A stretch of DNA of 51,974 nt from Isachenkonia alkalipeptolytica (GCF_009910325.1 NZ_SUMG01000017.1:1-51974); one strand, 5' to 3'. Numbered from the stretch's first letter, positions 43,199 to 51,785 are shown. Notes: generated from the sequence alone by a model not told the origin. Numbers and translations are program-made.

Positions 43199-43648
43199 TT
43201 ACAGCCCCTTTTCTATGGCTTTTTCATAAAAGATGATTACCCCGATAGTAATAATGGTTCCCACAACAATGGCCATATCCGCCACATTCCATACGGGCCA
43301 AATCCTAAAATCTATAAAGTCGATTACGAAACCCAGGTAGATACGATCGATCAGATTGCCGATGGCTCCTACAAAAATCAGATTTAATCCGATTTTCAGT
43401 ATCTTAATCTCCGGATCCATCTGCCGTAAATACCACAAAATAAACAGCAAGGTAGCGATGGTTACCACAATGAAAATCCACCGTTGATCCTGTAAAATTC
43501 CAAAGGCGGCCCCCCGGTTTTCCACATAGGTCAGGTGAAAAATATTTTCTATAACAGGGATGCTTCCAATCTCCCTAAGATAGTTGTATGCCCAGTATTT
43601 CGTCGCCATATCCATGGCTAATATAATGATAAACATCCCAATATTCAA
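43199..43648 (-). CDS. lspA: Lipoprotein signal peptidase LspA
   Basis: LspA cleaves signal peptides from prolipoproteins. The 149-residue membrane protein has four hydrophobic segments (about 4-17, 57-75, 84-100, 122-142) and the catalytic aspartates in VIDF (110) and VADMA (124), with ENRGAAFG before. It starts at TTG, eight bases after GGGAG. It lies between mtnN and rluD. Confidence 0.96.
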   Translation of the reverse strand: MNIGMFIIILAMDMATKYWAYNYLREIGSIPVIENIFHLTYVENRGAAFGILQDQRWIFIVVTIATLLFILWYLRQMDPEIKILKIGLNLIFVGAIGNLIDRIYLGFVIDFIDFRIWPVWNVADMAIVVGTIITIGVIIFYEKAIEKGL

Positions 43649-43670
43649 AACAAAAACTCCCTTCCTGGGT

Positions 43671-44375
43671 CTAAAAGTTCTCTTCTCTAATAATGTCTTT
43701 TACTAACTCCTTTGAACGAAAAGCCGCCTTGGTCACAAAGGTTTTATAATTATCATTGGCGGATCCGTCGGCTTTATCCGACATGGTTCGGATGACCACA
43801 AAGGGAACCCGGTTCATATAACAGGCCTGGGCTATGCTTGCCCCTTCCATTTCCGTACACCGGGCCTTGAATTCCTTTTCCAGGCGATGCTTCATCTCCA
43901 CACTGCTGACAAACGTATCCCCGGAAACAATTTTTCCCTTTTTAATGCCCTTTTCCCCGAATCGTCTCAGCCCTTTTTCATAAGCTTTTTTTACTAAGGC
44001 CGGTTCAGCGGAAAAAATCGAGGTGTCCATTCTCGGGATCTCTCCGGTTTTGTAACCGAATTTGCTGGCATCCACATCGTATTGCTGCAGTTCCGTGGAT
44101 ACCACGATGTCTAATATCTCTAAATCCTCCCCCAGGGCTCCCGCCACCCCGGTATTGATGATTTTTTCCACTTTAAATTCACTGATCAGGATCTGGGTGC
44201 ATACCGCGGCATTCACTTTTCCGATCCCGCTTCTGACCAGAACAACGGATTTTTTCTCCAGGACCCCCTGATAAAAATGAAGGCCTGCAATCTCTTTTTC
44301 CAAGTGTACTTCCATCTCTTCCTGCAGGATATCCACTTCTTCATCCATAGCTCCAATTATTCCATATTGAATCAT
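43671..44375 (-). CDS. mtnN: 5'-methylthioadenosine/S-adenosylhomocysteine nucleosidase
   Basis: MtnN splits adenine from MTA and SAH, clearing these inhibitory products of SAM use. The 234-residue protein has GAMDEEVDI, GVAGALGEDL, VSGDTFVSS, EMEGASIAQ and the catalytic Asp in MSDKADGSA. I chose ATG 44373-44375; the TTG three codons earlier is two bases from the GGGAGG site. It lies directly after a terminator with no clear promoter, so its expression control is unclear. Confidence 0.95.
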   Translation of the reverse strand: MIQYGIIGAMDEEVDILQEEMEVHLEKEIAGLHFYQGVLEKKSVVLVRSGIGKVNAAVCTQILISEFKVEKIINTGVAGALGEDLEILDIVVSTELQQYDVDASKFGYKTGEIPRMDTSIFSAEPALVKKAYEKGLRRFGEKGIKKGKIVSGDTFVSSVEMKHRLEKEFKARCTEMEGASIAQACYMNRVPFVVIRTMSDKADGSANDNYKTFVTKAAFRSKELVKDIIREENF

Positions 44376-44404
44376 GATAATCAATCCCTCCCATAATTTA
44401 TTTC

Positions 44405-44437
44405 AAAAAAAATCTCGCTCTCATTCCTCGGAGCGAG
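44405..44437 (-). terminator. Terminator after divIVA
   Basis: CTCGCTC pairs with GAGCGAG (loop of about 10 bases), followed on the minus strand by eight T residues. It begins 8 bases past the divIVA stop and ends the division-gene cluster. Confidence 0.85.
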
Positions 44438-44445
44438 TTTCTTCA

Positions 44446-44910
44446 TTAGTCAATTTCATCCTCCTGGTTAAAGTCTGCATCCAGTATGGTGCTTAATTGT
44501 GATTCCAACAGGGTCTTACATCGCACTTTGAATATATTCATCTGTTTTTTCGCTTCTTCATGCTGCTGTTCGATCTTTTCCTGATCCCGTTTTGCTTTTT
44601 CCACGATCAGCTTGGCATCATTCTCCGCCTTATCCAGGATCAGCTGCGCCTCCTTATTGGCATTTCGCTTCACTTCATCCGCGGTGTTTTGGGCCACGAC
44701 CAAGGTGTTTTTCAGGGTTTCCTCTATGTTTTGGTATTTTTCCATTTCTTCCTTTACCCTTTGAATCTCTTCCTTCAGTTGACTGTTTTCACTGTAAAGG
44801 GTTTCAAAGTCCGTCAGAATTTCATTTAAGAATTCCTCCACTTCCCGTTCCTTATAACCTCGTACCCCTTTGCTGAACTCTTTTTTTTCAATATCCAATG
44901 GAGTGATCAT
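44446..44910 (-). CDS. divIVA: Cell-division protein DivIVA
   Basis: DivIVA is a coiled-coil protein that gathers at curved membranes (poles and septa) and positions division proteins. The 154-residue product has the membrane-binding start MITPLDIEKKEFSKGVRGYKE, then REVEEFLNEI and a long coiled coil (about 40-125). The gene order with ylmH, yggT, sepF and yggS supports it. The ATG follows AAGGAGG. Confidence 0.93.
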   Translation of the reverse strand: MITPLDIEKKEFSKGVRGYKEREVEEFLNEILTDFETLYSENSQLKEEIQRVKEEMEKYQNIEETLKNTLVVAQNTADEVKRNANKEAQLILDKAENDAKLIVEKAKRDQEKIEQQHEEAKKQMNIFKVRCKTLLESQLSTILDADFNQEDEID

Positions 44911-44926
44911 TTTATGTACCTCCTTA

Positions 44927-45715
44927 TTATAGCAACTTTTCCAACGTGATTTTAATCCTACCGGACTTGGTTTCCTTTCCCAGGGCCCGAAGCTTTATTC
45001 GGCCGAAGCCCTTTGCGGATATCTGGTCTCCCTCTTGCAGTTCCTGGGCCGTCTTTAGGGCAACCTGAAAGTTCACCTTCACATCCCCTTTTTTAATGAG
45101 ACTTTGGGCATCCTTCCGGGAAAGCTTGCAACCCAGCCCCAAAACCGCATCCAATCTCAGGGAGGATACACTTCCTTGGATTTCCTTTACCTCCTCCTCA
45201 GGAACCTCTAGATTATTAAGGTCATCCAGCTGTACTTCCACAGGAGCATTCCCCACTTTTTCCAGCTGAAACAGAATGTAATCCCCGATTTCCCGATCCA
45301 CAATCATATGGCAGTAATCAGGATGGACCAAAATGTCCCCGATTTTTTCCCGCTTTAAACCTAAATTCAAGACACTGCCTAAATAATCCCGGTGGTTCAG
45401 GGTTTTGAACCGGTTCTTATTCTTGATTTTCATCAGTACAACAGCGGGGGGAACCGTCTCCCGGGGCAGGTAGTCGTGAAAAATGGTTATCACCTGACGT
45501 TCAGCCCCTTGATAACCACCTTCGGTTCTATAGGTAATATCCTGAAAACTATTTATAATTCCGATGACCTGCTGTTGTTCATAGGGGGTTAGAAATTCCG
45601 TCCAGCGTATATCATGACTTTTTAGTACCCCTTCCACTTTTCCTAAGGCTCGTACAACCCGTTCCTTTGCCTCCTGGTCCTGTATATGTTGGGTATATTT
45701 TTCCTTATCGATCAA
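44927..45715 (-). CDS. ylmH: S4-domain RNA-binding protein YlmH
   Basis: YlmH binds the ribosome through its S4 domain; recent Bacillus work links it to ribosome-associated quality control beside RqcH. The 262-residue protein has a two-part N-terminal domain (about 1-170) and an S4 domain (about 180-245) with LDAVLGLGCKLSRKDAQSLIKKG. It begins at TTG, after GGAGGGA. Its partner rqcH is in the same window, on another transcript. Confidence 0.93.
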   Translation of the reverse strand: MIDKEKYTQHIQDQEAKERVVRALGKVEGVLKSHDIRWTEFLTPYEQQQVIGIINSFQDITYRTEGGYQGAERQVITIFHDYLPRETVPPAVVLMKIKNKNRFKTLNHRDYLGSVLNLGLKREKIGDILVHPDYCHMIVDREIGDYILFQLEKVGNAPVEVQLDDLNNLEVPEEEVKEIQGSVSSLRLDAVLGLGCKLSRKDAQSLIKKGDVKVNFQVALKTAQELQEGDQISAKGFGRIKLRALGKETKSGRIKITLEKLL

Positions 45716-45727
45716 AACATCCCTCCA

Positions 45728-46015
45728 TTACAATACCATAAAGGCTAAATTTCTCAGGAAGGGAATGATCAGCCAATTGATCAGTAAAATCGCCACAATC
45801 GGTGAAAAATCCAGCATTCCCTGATATTTAAACACGTTGTATATCAAACTTCGTATGGGGCCCAAAATCGGTTCTGTAACACTGTACAAAACTGAAGCAA
45901 TGGGACTTGTGGGGTTGGGGTTTACCCAGGACATGATAATCCTTGCCAGGATCAAAAAATTTATTATTCTGCCCAATTGAAACAGGGCTTGGCTTACGGT
46001 GTATGCATCAAACAA
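45728..46015 (-). CDS. YggT/YlmG family membrane protein
   Basis: A 95-residue protein with two membrane helices (about 8-28 and 68-90) separated by a loop with the conserved PNPTSPIASVLYSVTEPIL and GPIRSLI. YggT/YlmG proteins are linked to division and membrane protein placement; the mechanism is not known. It starts at TTG behind AAGGAG. It sits between sepF and ylmH, as in many Gram-positives. Confidence 0.9.
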   Translation of the reverse strand: MFDAYTVSQALFQLGRIINFLILARIIMSWVNPNPTSPIASVLYSVTEPILGPIRSLIYNVFKYQGMLDFSPIVAILLINWLIIPFLRNLAFMVL

Positions 46016-46051
46016 TGTCGAACAACTCCTTAATTTATGTCAGTTAACATT

Positions 46052-46486
46052 CTATTTCTGCCAGGGGAAAGGTCCCTTCGCCTTAAAATCTTCCCGGGTT
46101 CCCGCTCCGGTTAATTCCACGTTGCTGGGAGCTAAAATGAAAATCGATGCAGAAACTTTTTGAATGTTACCATCTAAAGCATAAACCGCTCCGGATAAAA
46201 AGTCAAAGAATTTCTTTGCCAGCTCCGTTTCCACCTCTTCTAAGTTCACCACTACGGGCTTTCGTGTTTTTAAATTATCCACAATTACAGAGGCTTCTTC
46301 AAAATCCTTGGGCTCGAAAATCACGACGTTTACCTGTTCATTCTTGTGAAGGTTATACACTTTGTTTGTTTTTGAAGTTTGCATGGTCTGCTCCTCTTCT
46401 ACTTCGCCGTCATACTCTTCATTTTCCAGTTCGTCCTCATCCATTCCAACAAAGTACTTCACTTTTTCAATTAACTTTTCTGCCAT
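46052..46486 (-). CDS. sepF: Cell-division protein SepF
   Basis: SepF bundles FtsZ and tethers it to the membrane. The 144-residue product has an N-terminal amphipathic helix (MAEKLIEKVKYFVG), an acidic linker (about 15-40), and the SepF core (50-130) with VIFEPKDFEEASVIVDNLK, VVVNLEE and RKFFDF-like AKKFFDFLSG. The ATG follows GGAGG. It is the standard neighbour of yggS and yggT. Confidence 0.94.
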   Translation of the reverse strand: MAEKLIEKVKYFVGMDEDELENEEYDGEVEEEQTMQTSKTNKVYNLHKNEQVNVVIFEPKDFEEASVIVDNLKTRKPVVVNLEEVETELAKKFFDFLSGAVYALDGNIQKVSASIFILAPSNVELTGAGTREDFKAKGPFPWQK

Positions 46487-46504
46487 TGCTAAAACCTCCT
46501 ATTA

Positions 46505-47206
46505 TTATTTTTTTGATTTAGGTCTTTCCCCAAATAAGGTTCTTCCCAGTCGAAGCATGTTGGATCCTTCTTCCACCGCCACCTCAAAATCGTTGGACAT
46601 TCCCATGGAGAGATAATCCATACTTACATTGTTATATTCCTCTTTTTTCAGCTCTTCAAACATATTTTTCAACTTTTTAAAACATTCCCTGGTTTCTTCA
46701 GGGTCCTGGTAAAAAGGGGCCATGGTCATCAGCCCTCGAATCTTAAGGGACTTGAAAGTTTCTATATTTTTCAAAAAGGATATGACATCCTCCATAAAAA
46801 TACCGTATTTTGCCTCTTCCCTGGCTACATTAACCTGTAACAATGTATCCACGGTAATCCCTTCAGCGGCTCCCCGCTTTTCAATTTCCTTGGCCAGTCG
46901 CATGGAATCCAGGGATTGGATCAGTTTGGTCTTGCCGACAACGTACTTCACTTTGTTCCGCTGCAGGTGACCGATCATGTGCCAGTTAATGTTTTCCTTT
47001 TGGCCTTCCATCCGGTCATATTTCTCAACAAACTCCTGAGCTTTATTCTCCCCGATTTCCGAAAATCCCAGGGCCAAAGCGTTTTCAATCACCTGGGTGC
47101 TATGGGTCTTGGTTACTGCAACCACCGTAATGTCTTTTCCGTCGGGATTGGCTTTTTTTATTCTTTCCTCGGTTTCCAGCCAATTTTCTTTAATTGTATT
47201 ATTCAT
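46505..47206 (-). CDS. yggS: PLP homeostasis protein YggS
   Basis: YggS-type proteins bind pyridoxal phosphate and keep its free level in balance. The 233-residue TIM-barrel-like protein has VVAVTKTHS with the PLP Lys, GENKAQEF, NWHMIGHLQRNK, and DYLSMGMSNDFEVAVEEGS. Its ATG overlaps the stop of the upstream HlyD-like gene by 8 bases (ATGAATAA), so they are probably coupled. Confidence 0.94.
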   Translation of the reverse strand: MNNTIKENWLETEERIKKANPDGKDITVVAVTKTHSTQVIENALALGFSEIGENKAQEFVEKYDRMEGQKENINWHMIGHLQRNKVKYVVGKTKLIQSLDSMRLAKEIEKRGAAEGITVDTLLQVNVAREEAKYGIFMEDVISFLKNIETFKSLKIRGLMTMAPFYQDPEETRECFKKLKNMFEELKKEEYNNVSMDYLSMGMSNDFEVAVEEGSNMLRLGRTLFGERPKSKK

Positions 47207-48134
47207 CAGGTCCCTCCTCCCCTCGGCTGTTTCCTTGATTTAATAAAACTTCATCGTACAGTGAAACCGTCCGGTGCACTTCTCCCTCGGCATCCGTGAA
47301 TTCATCGGCGGACAAAATGGCTCCTTCCTCGTCGGCTAAAAGAATATTCACCGGCACCTTCTCATTATTCCCCGATTTTCGTTGGGTTACATAGGCTTGA
47401 TCCTCCTGATAATAGATAGTATCCAGGGGGACACTGAGACCTTCCACTTCTCGTTTAATCAAAGTGATATCCTGTCTACGATTATCGTAAATACCATCGA
47501 GGTGCTCTGTGCTTTTCACCATTAGCCAGGCGCCCTCTCCGGTTTCCTTTTCTCCGCTCCATGCAACGGTTCCCCGAACTCTTTTTCCCCGGGATTCTAT
47601 CCAGATTCTCTGCCCCGGCTGAAGTTCCTTCCCTTCTTCTAGGGATACCTCTCCCAGGATTCCCCAGTGGTAGCCTTTAATGATTCGAATGCCTTCTTTG
47701 CTGTCAACGGCCTCTAAGTCCATTACCTCTTGCGCGGTATCCAGATGAGCCTCCGGAGCTTCCAGCACCCGATTGAATGCCAGCTTTTCTTCAAAACCGT
47801 CCCGGGTTTCCACAATTACCCCCGAGGCGGGACTGCTTAAGCCTTCGGTGATCAATTGTCCCTTCCCCACCCGTTCTCCCGGCTCCACCACTAATCCCCG
47901 GGAAGCGTTTCTTACCACTTCTTCATTCCGAAGGATGAGGCCTTCAAAGGATAAACGGTCTTCCAGGGTTCCATGGGTTAGGGTATGGAATCGATTGGGG
48001 TTTTCTGTAAGAATCGGAGTGGTTCTCGATACGATGTATACTAAAACAATTAACAAAATAAAAGCTTTGTTGAATTTCCTTTTTCTTCTTTTTCTTTTGA
48101 AAGAATGGGTTTTTGTTCCATTTTCTGGTATCAA
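47199..48134 (-). CDS. HlyD-like membrane adaptor at the head of the division cluster
   Basis: A 311-residue protein with a very basic N-terminus (SFKRKRRKRKFNK, about 11-23), one membrane helix (24-40) and an extracellular part. The latter has a biotinyl-lipoyl/HlyD-like half (VEPGERVGKGQLI, SSPASGVI) and a C-terminal beta region. It resembles HlyD-family adaptors but no transporter is adjacent; by position it belongs to the sepF/divIVA cluster. It starts at TTG, nine bases after GGGGAGG, and no ATG is nearby in frame. The 154 bases before it are very A/T-rich, include T8GA8, and show no clear promoter. The true role is unknown. Confidence 0.75.
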   Translation of the reverse strand: MIPENGTKTHSFKRKRRKRKFNKAFILLIVLVYIVSRTTPILTENPNRFHTLTHGTLEDRLSFEGLILRNEEVVRNASRGLVVEPGERVGKGQLITEGLSSPASGVIVETRDGFEEKLAFNRVLEAPEAHLDTAQEVMDLEAVDSKEGIRIIKGYHWGILGEVSLEEGKELQPGQRIWIESRGKRVRGTVAWSGEKETGEGAWLMVKSTEHLDGIYDNRRQDITLIKREVEGLSVPLDTIYYQEDQAYVTQRKSGNNEKVPVNILLADEEGAILSADEFTDAEGEVHRTVSLYDEVLLNQGNSRGEEGPDE

Positions 48135-48288
48135 CGAAGGGAACCTCCCCTCTTCTTAGAGTCCTTATCTTATCTATTCTCCATTGATTTTAAAATTCCT
48201 GCTAAGTTTTTATTTTTTTTCGCAAAATCAGGGTTTTTTTTGAAAAAAAACGACTTTTTTTAATAATCATACCGGTTTTGCCGGGGTT

Positions 48289-48657
48289 TTAGAAAAATTT
48301 CCCATATTTACTAGCCACTTTTAATTCCTTGATGGCATGGATCTCTAAATTTTTTACCCCTTTAGCCCCCATCAATAAAATGGTTTTTTTATCCTTGGCT
48401 AAACCGAGAACCGTTCCCTTAATGGATTTTGCTCCCTTTAGTTTCACTTTTATTTCGTCCCCCGCCATCAGTTCATGGTTTCCAAGCTTAAAATGCTTAA
48501 TCTCCACCTCTTTAATCTGATCCGGGTCCACATTTTTGTAATCCAGGTAAATCATATTGTTTTTCAAATAAATCTTTTCCTTCAGTACAATAAAAATGTA
48601 TCCAGTTAAGCTTACGATCCATAGGATCACCGCAATTCGGAGTACATAATCGAACAT
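48289..48657 (-). CDS. Small single-pass membrane protein, function unknown
   Basis: A 122-residue protein: a hydrophobic N-terminal helix (about 5-27), then a mostly beta-like, Lys-rich part with LMAGDEIKVKLKGAKSIKGTVLGL, which reads like a small SH3/KOW-like barrel. I do not recognise a named family. The extracellular or cytoplasmic side of the beta part cannot be told. It has its own promoter (48750-48777) and an ATG after AAAGGACG. The stretch to hemZ (48658-48797) holds only this promoter. Confidence 0.7.
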   Translation of the reverse strand: MFDYVLRIAVILWIVSLTGYIFIVLKEKIYLKNNMIYLDYKNVDPDQIKEVEIKHFKLGNHELMAGDEIKVKLKGAKSIKGTVLGLAKDKKTILLMGAKGVKNLEIHAIKELKVASKYGKFF

Positions 48658-48749
48658 AGATAACGTCCTTTCTTCCTTGTGTAGAATTCCGATAACGATC
48701 TTTTCTTAATTTCTTTCATTCTTTCATCCACTTTATGAATATATCCCTT

Positions 48750-48777
48750 ATTATAACATGATTAGCAACTTTTCAAA
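48750..48777 (-). promoter_or_regulatory. Promoter of the small membrane protein gene
   Basis: On the minus strand TTTGAA and TATAAT are 16 bases apart, with TGT before the -10 box (extended -10). It lies just after hemZ and about 93 bases ahead of the gene start. Confidence 0.65.
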
Positions 48778-48797
48778 GGGGTTTTCCCCGGGAAGGG

Positions 48798-50291
48798 TTA
48801 AAACCTTTCTAATATTTCCTTTTTCTTCTCCAGGGCTTCGTCAATCCGGTCCATATAATGGCCCAAGCCTTTAATATTGGGAACCCGCTGAACCTCATCG
48901 GTTTCCAGGTTTACCACCTTGGATACCGCCCCGGCGCCAAAACCCAGGATCGTCTCTTTTTCCGACATAATCTTCATATTGTAAAGGGATTCCTTCCCTC
49001 TTTTACTATAACCCACGTTTTCAAAATTTCCCAACATATTTTTTTGCCGGTACATATAATAGGGAGTATAGTCCTGGTCCTCGGTAAACGCCTCCACTTT
49101 CTTCAACATGGAAAGCACCCCTTCCTCTCCCAGGGTAAGCAGTTCCGGATGCTCTTTAAAATAGGAGTTGGTTTTTACCGCAAGGGTATGCACCGTCAGA
49201 TTTTCCGGCTGTAGTTTCTCGATTTCCTTTAATGTATGGTCCAGGGAAGCCGCCGTTTCTCCCGGAAGACCCACAATCAAATCCATATTCACGGAGTCAA
49301 ATCCGACTTTTTGAATCATTTCATAGGCCCGGTGAATTTCTTCAGGACTGTGTTTTCTTCCGATGGCCACCAGGGTCTCTTGGTTCATGGTCTGGGGATT
49401 TAAGCTGATTCTTCCAACCCCCTGATCCTTAAGACACTGCAGCACTTCCACGGAAAAAGTGTCCGGCCTTCCCGCCTCCACAGTAATTTCCTGTAACCGG
49501 GAATATCCCTGAAGCTCCTTTAACAAAGTAAACAGATCTTCAAACTGTTGCCGGTTTAAAATACTCGGGGTACCCCCTCCCACATAAAGGGTGTTCACCT
49601 TGATGTTTTTCTGATTGAGAATCTTGATGGAAGCCTCCAGTTCCTTATGAAGATTGGTTAAGTACTCCTGGACTTCCCGATCCTTCCGATGCAGGTCGTT
49701 GGAGGGAAAGGAGCAGTAATAACAGCGGCTGGGGCAAAAGGGAATACTGATATAGATATTCACGGCCCGCTGCTCTAAGGGATATATCAGATCCCGCTCT
49801 TTTTTTGCAATGTCGATGAGCAGTTGGGCTTTTTCCTCCTTCAGGTATTTCTCCTTCGTTAATTCTTCAAAAATCTCCTGATAATTTTTCGACGCCTCCA
49901 ACATGTTCTGTACGATTTTCACCGGACGGATCCCTGTGAAAATTCCCCATACCGGTTTTTTTCCCGTTAACTCCCTCAGCACCATAAACAGGGTGCTTCT
50001 TAAGGCTTCTCTTTGGTATTTGTCGTAGGCCAGGGCCCTTTCCCGGGGAGTTAGACCCTCCTCGGGACTTTCCACCGGCACCTGATAGTTTGCGGTATGC
50101 CCGTGGATATTTCCCTGGGCAAGGGCCTGATGGTTTCCCAGGGCATCCTTTTCCAACTGAGAGATTACAAAGTTTTCCTCCCCGGACAGGTCTGCAATAT
50201 CTTCTAAAACCTCTACCTCTGAGACAAAAAGTTTTGTCAACTCCCTTGTATCGTAAATATTTTTATGTCCTTTTAGGACCACTTGAATCAT
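48798..50291 (-). CDS. hemZ: Coproporphyrinogen dehydrogenase HemZ (radical SAM)
   Basis: HemZ/HemN-type enzymes oxidise coproporphyrinogen without oxygen, or act as related radical-SAM proteins. The 497-residue protein has an N-terminal extension of about 160 residues (typical of HemZ), then FCPSRCYYCSFPS with the three cluster Cys, LYVGGGTPS, and EAGRPDTF. No other heme genes are in the window, so its pathway role is not shown. The ATG follows AAAGGAG; the promoter lies 80 bases upstream and diverges from the Nudix fusion gene. Confidence 0.9.
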   Translation of the reverse strand: MIQVVLKGHKNIYDTRELTKLFVSEVEVLEDIADLSGEENFVISQLEKDALGNHQALAQGNIHGHTANYQVPVESPEEGLTPRERALAYDKYQREALRSTLFMVLRELTGKKPVWGIFTGIRPVKIVQNMLEASKNYQEIFEELTKEKYLKEEKAQLLIDIAKKERDLIYPLEQRAVNIYISIPFCPSRCYYCSFPSNDLHRKDREVQEYLTNLHKELEASIKILNQKNIKVNTLYVGGGTPSILNRQQFEDLFTLLKELQGYSRLQEITVEAGRPDTFSVEVLQCLKDQGVGRISLNPQTMNQETLVAIGRKHSPEEIHRAYEMIQKVGFDSVNMDLIVGLPGETAASLDHTLKEIEKLQPENLTVHTLAVKTNSYFKEHPELLTLGEEGVLSMLKKVEAFTEDQDYTPYYMYRQKNMLGNFENVGYSKRGKESLYNMKIMSEKETILGFGAGAVSKVVNLETDEVQRVPNIKGLGHYMDRIDEALEKKKEILERF

Positions 50292-50369
50292 AACTAAACG
50301 CTCCTTTACCCAAAGAGGATTTCTCTTCGGTGTTTGTATTGAAATTTAAGGAAAATTACTATAGAATCT

Positions 50370-50398
50370 TTTATAACATACTGTATGGTAAAAAACAA
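50370..50398 (-). promoter_or_regulatory. Promoter of hemZ
   Basis: On the minus strand TTGTTT and TATAAA are 17 bases apart, with TGT before the -10 box. No equally good plus-strand promoter for the divergent fusion gene is evident; its start lies only 19 bases away from this box. Confidence 0.7.
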
Positions 50399-50416
50399 TA
50401 AGGAAGTGAGAATCCC

Positions 50417-51655
50417 ATGAATAAAGTCCATCTTACTTTTGTCCAAATGGATATTGAAAAAGATCGATTCCAGAAGAATAAGGAAAAAATCCGAACCCTC
50501 CTTCAAGACTCGGACCCCACCGACTTCATTATCCTTCCGGAAATGTGGTCCGTGGATTTTGATTTCAAGAACATGAAAAGCCATGGTGAAAATTATGATA
50601 AGCCCTTACAGTTTTTACAGCAGTTGGCTCGGAAACACAAGGCCACGGTTATTGGGGGCAGTGTACCTCAACAAACCGGGGATAAACTTTTTAATACCAC
50701 TTTTATTATCAACTCCACGGGAACATTACAGGGCAGCTATTGGAAGATGCATCTGGTTTCCCAAAATAATCTGGAGGGCCAGATATTTGATCGGGGCGAT
50801 CGGATCCCGCGATTTTTCTCCCCTAAAACCACCTTTGGGGTTACCAACTGTTATGATCTTCGTTTCCCTGAAATTTTCCGGGGAATTGCCTTAAACGGTT
50901 CTGAAATCATCTTTCTGGTGGCCCAATTTCCGGAACCCCTGTATCCCCACTGGATCACCCTGTTAAAAGCCCGGGCCATTGAAAACCAGGTTTACATCGC
51001 CGCGGTGAACCGGGTAGGCACCGGCTATTTCGGTCACTCCCTTGTGGTGGACCCTCGAGGGGAAGTGCTTTTCGAGGGGGATCAATCGGAAGGACTCTAT
51101 CAGGTCTCTATTGATTTGGACCGGGCAAAGCAGGAAAAGGAACAACGAAATGATTTATCCGTCATTAATGAGCACGCCTATAACAGATGGGTTTATCCCA
51201 ACAATTTCATCGGTGTGGGAGGCCTTTTGGAAGTGGATGACAAGGTACTGATGGTTAAGCAGAATTACGGTCGCCTAAAGGGTATGTGGCTGATGCCCGG
51301 CGGACATTTGGATAAAGGGGAGAAGCTGAATCACGGGGTGGAACGGGAAATTTTCGAGGAGACCCGAATCAAAGGGGAGGCTACGGATATTATTGCCATT
51401 CGTTCCAACAGTACGGAAGAGGTCGTGGACTGCTACATCGTGTTTAAAATAGACTATGTGGAAGGCACCCCCAAGGCCGACGGGTTTGAGAATACCGATG
51501 CCCGTTTTTTCACCCGGGAGGAAATCATGACCCGACAGGATGTGGCCCCTCTAGCCGCTGAAATTATTCAGTATTACTTTCAGAATAAAAACCGGGGCTT
51601 TAAAGAACGAAAGGACTTTGCCTCCTTCAACGAAGACTACACCCTTTATACCTAA
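50417..51655 (+). CDS. Omega-amidase/nitrilase-Nudix fusion protein
   Basis: A 412-residue fusion. Residues 1-260 are a nitrilase (carbon-nitrogen hydrolase) with the catalytic triad Glu42 (LPEMW), Lys110 (YWKMHL) and Cys145 (TNCYDLRFPE), closest in pattern to omega-amidases that hydrolyse alpha-ketoglutaramate or related amides (MtnU/YafV/Nit2 type; by recollection). Residues 265-390 are a Nudix hydrolase: GGHLDKGE (295-302) and REIFEET (310-316), with Arg317 in place of the usual Gly of the box. The acidic residues of the box are intact, so hydrolysis is likely. The ATG lies 7 bases after AGGAAG. No partner is adjacent; substrate and coupling are unknown. Confidence 0.88.
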   Translation: MNKVHLTFVQMDIEKDRFQKNKEKIRTLLQDSDPTDFIILPEMWSVDFDFKNMKSHGENYDKPLQFLQQLARKHKATVIGGSVPQQTGDKLFNTTFIINSTGTLQGSYWKMHLVSQNNLEGQIFDRGDRIPRFFSPKTTFGVTNCYDLRFPEIFRGIALNGSEIIFLVAQFPEPLYPHWITLLKARAIENQVYIAAVNRVGTGYFGHSLVVDPRGEVLFEGDQSEGLYQVSIDLDRAKQEKEQRNDLSVINEHAYNRWVYPNNFIGVGGLLEVDDKVLMVKQNYGRLKGMWLMPGGHLDKGEKLNHGVEREIFEETRIKGEATDIIAIRSNSTEEVVDCYIVFKIDYVEGTPKADGFENTDARFFTREEIMTRQDVAPLAAEIIQYYFQNKNRGFKERKDFASFNEDYTLYT

Positions 51656-51734
51656 GAGTTTAAACCCGCTGTCAGGGCTGTCTTTCTTTAAAAAAACTAT
51701 ACAATATACAGACTGTAAAAATACCCACTGTCAA

Positions 51735-51785
51735 AATAAAAGGAGCTGATTTTCCGGGATCTTTCCCCGGGGATCAGCTCTTTTT
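51735..51785 (+). terminator. Terminator after the fusion gene
   Basis: GAGCTGAT pairs with ATCAGCTC, with an inner CCGGG/CCCGG helix, followed by five T residues. It lies about 85 bases past the stop codon. The bases from 51656 to 51734 show nothing else. Confidence 0.85.

Noticed and set aside
48135-48288. Small gene in the gap before the HlyD-like gene
   Set aside because: A/T runs only; no start with a ribosome binding site.
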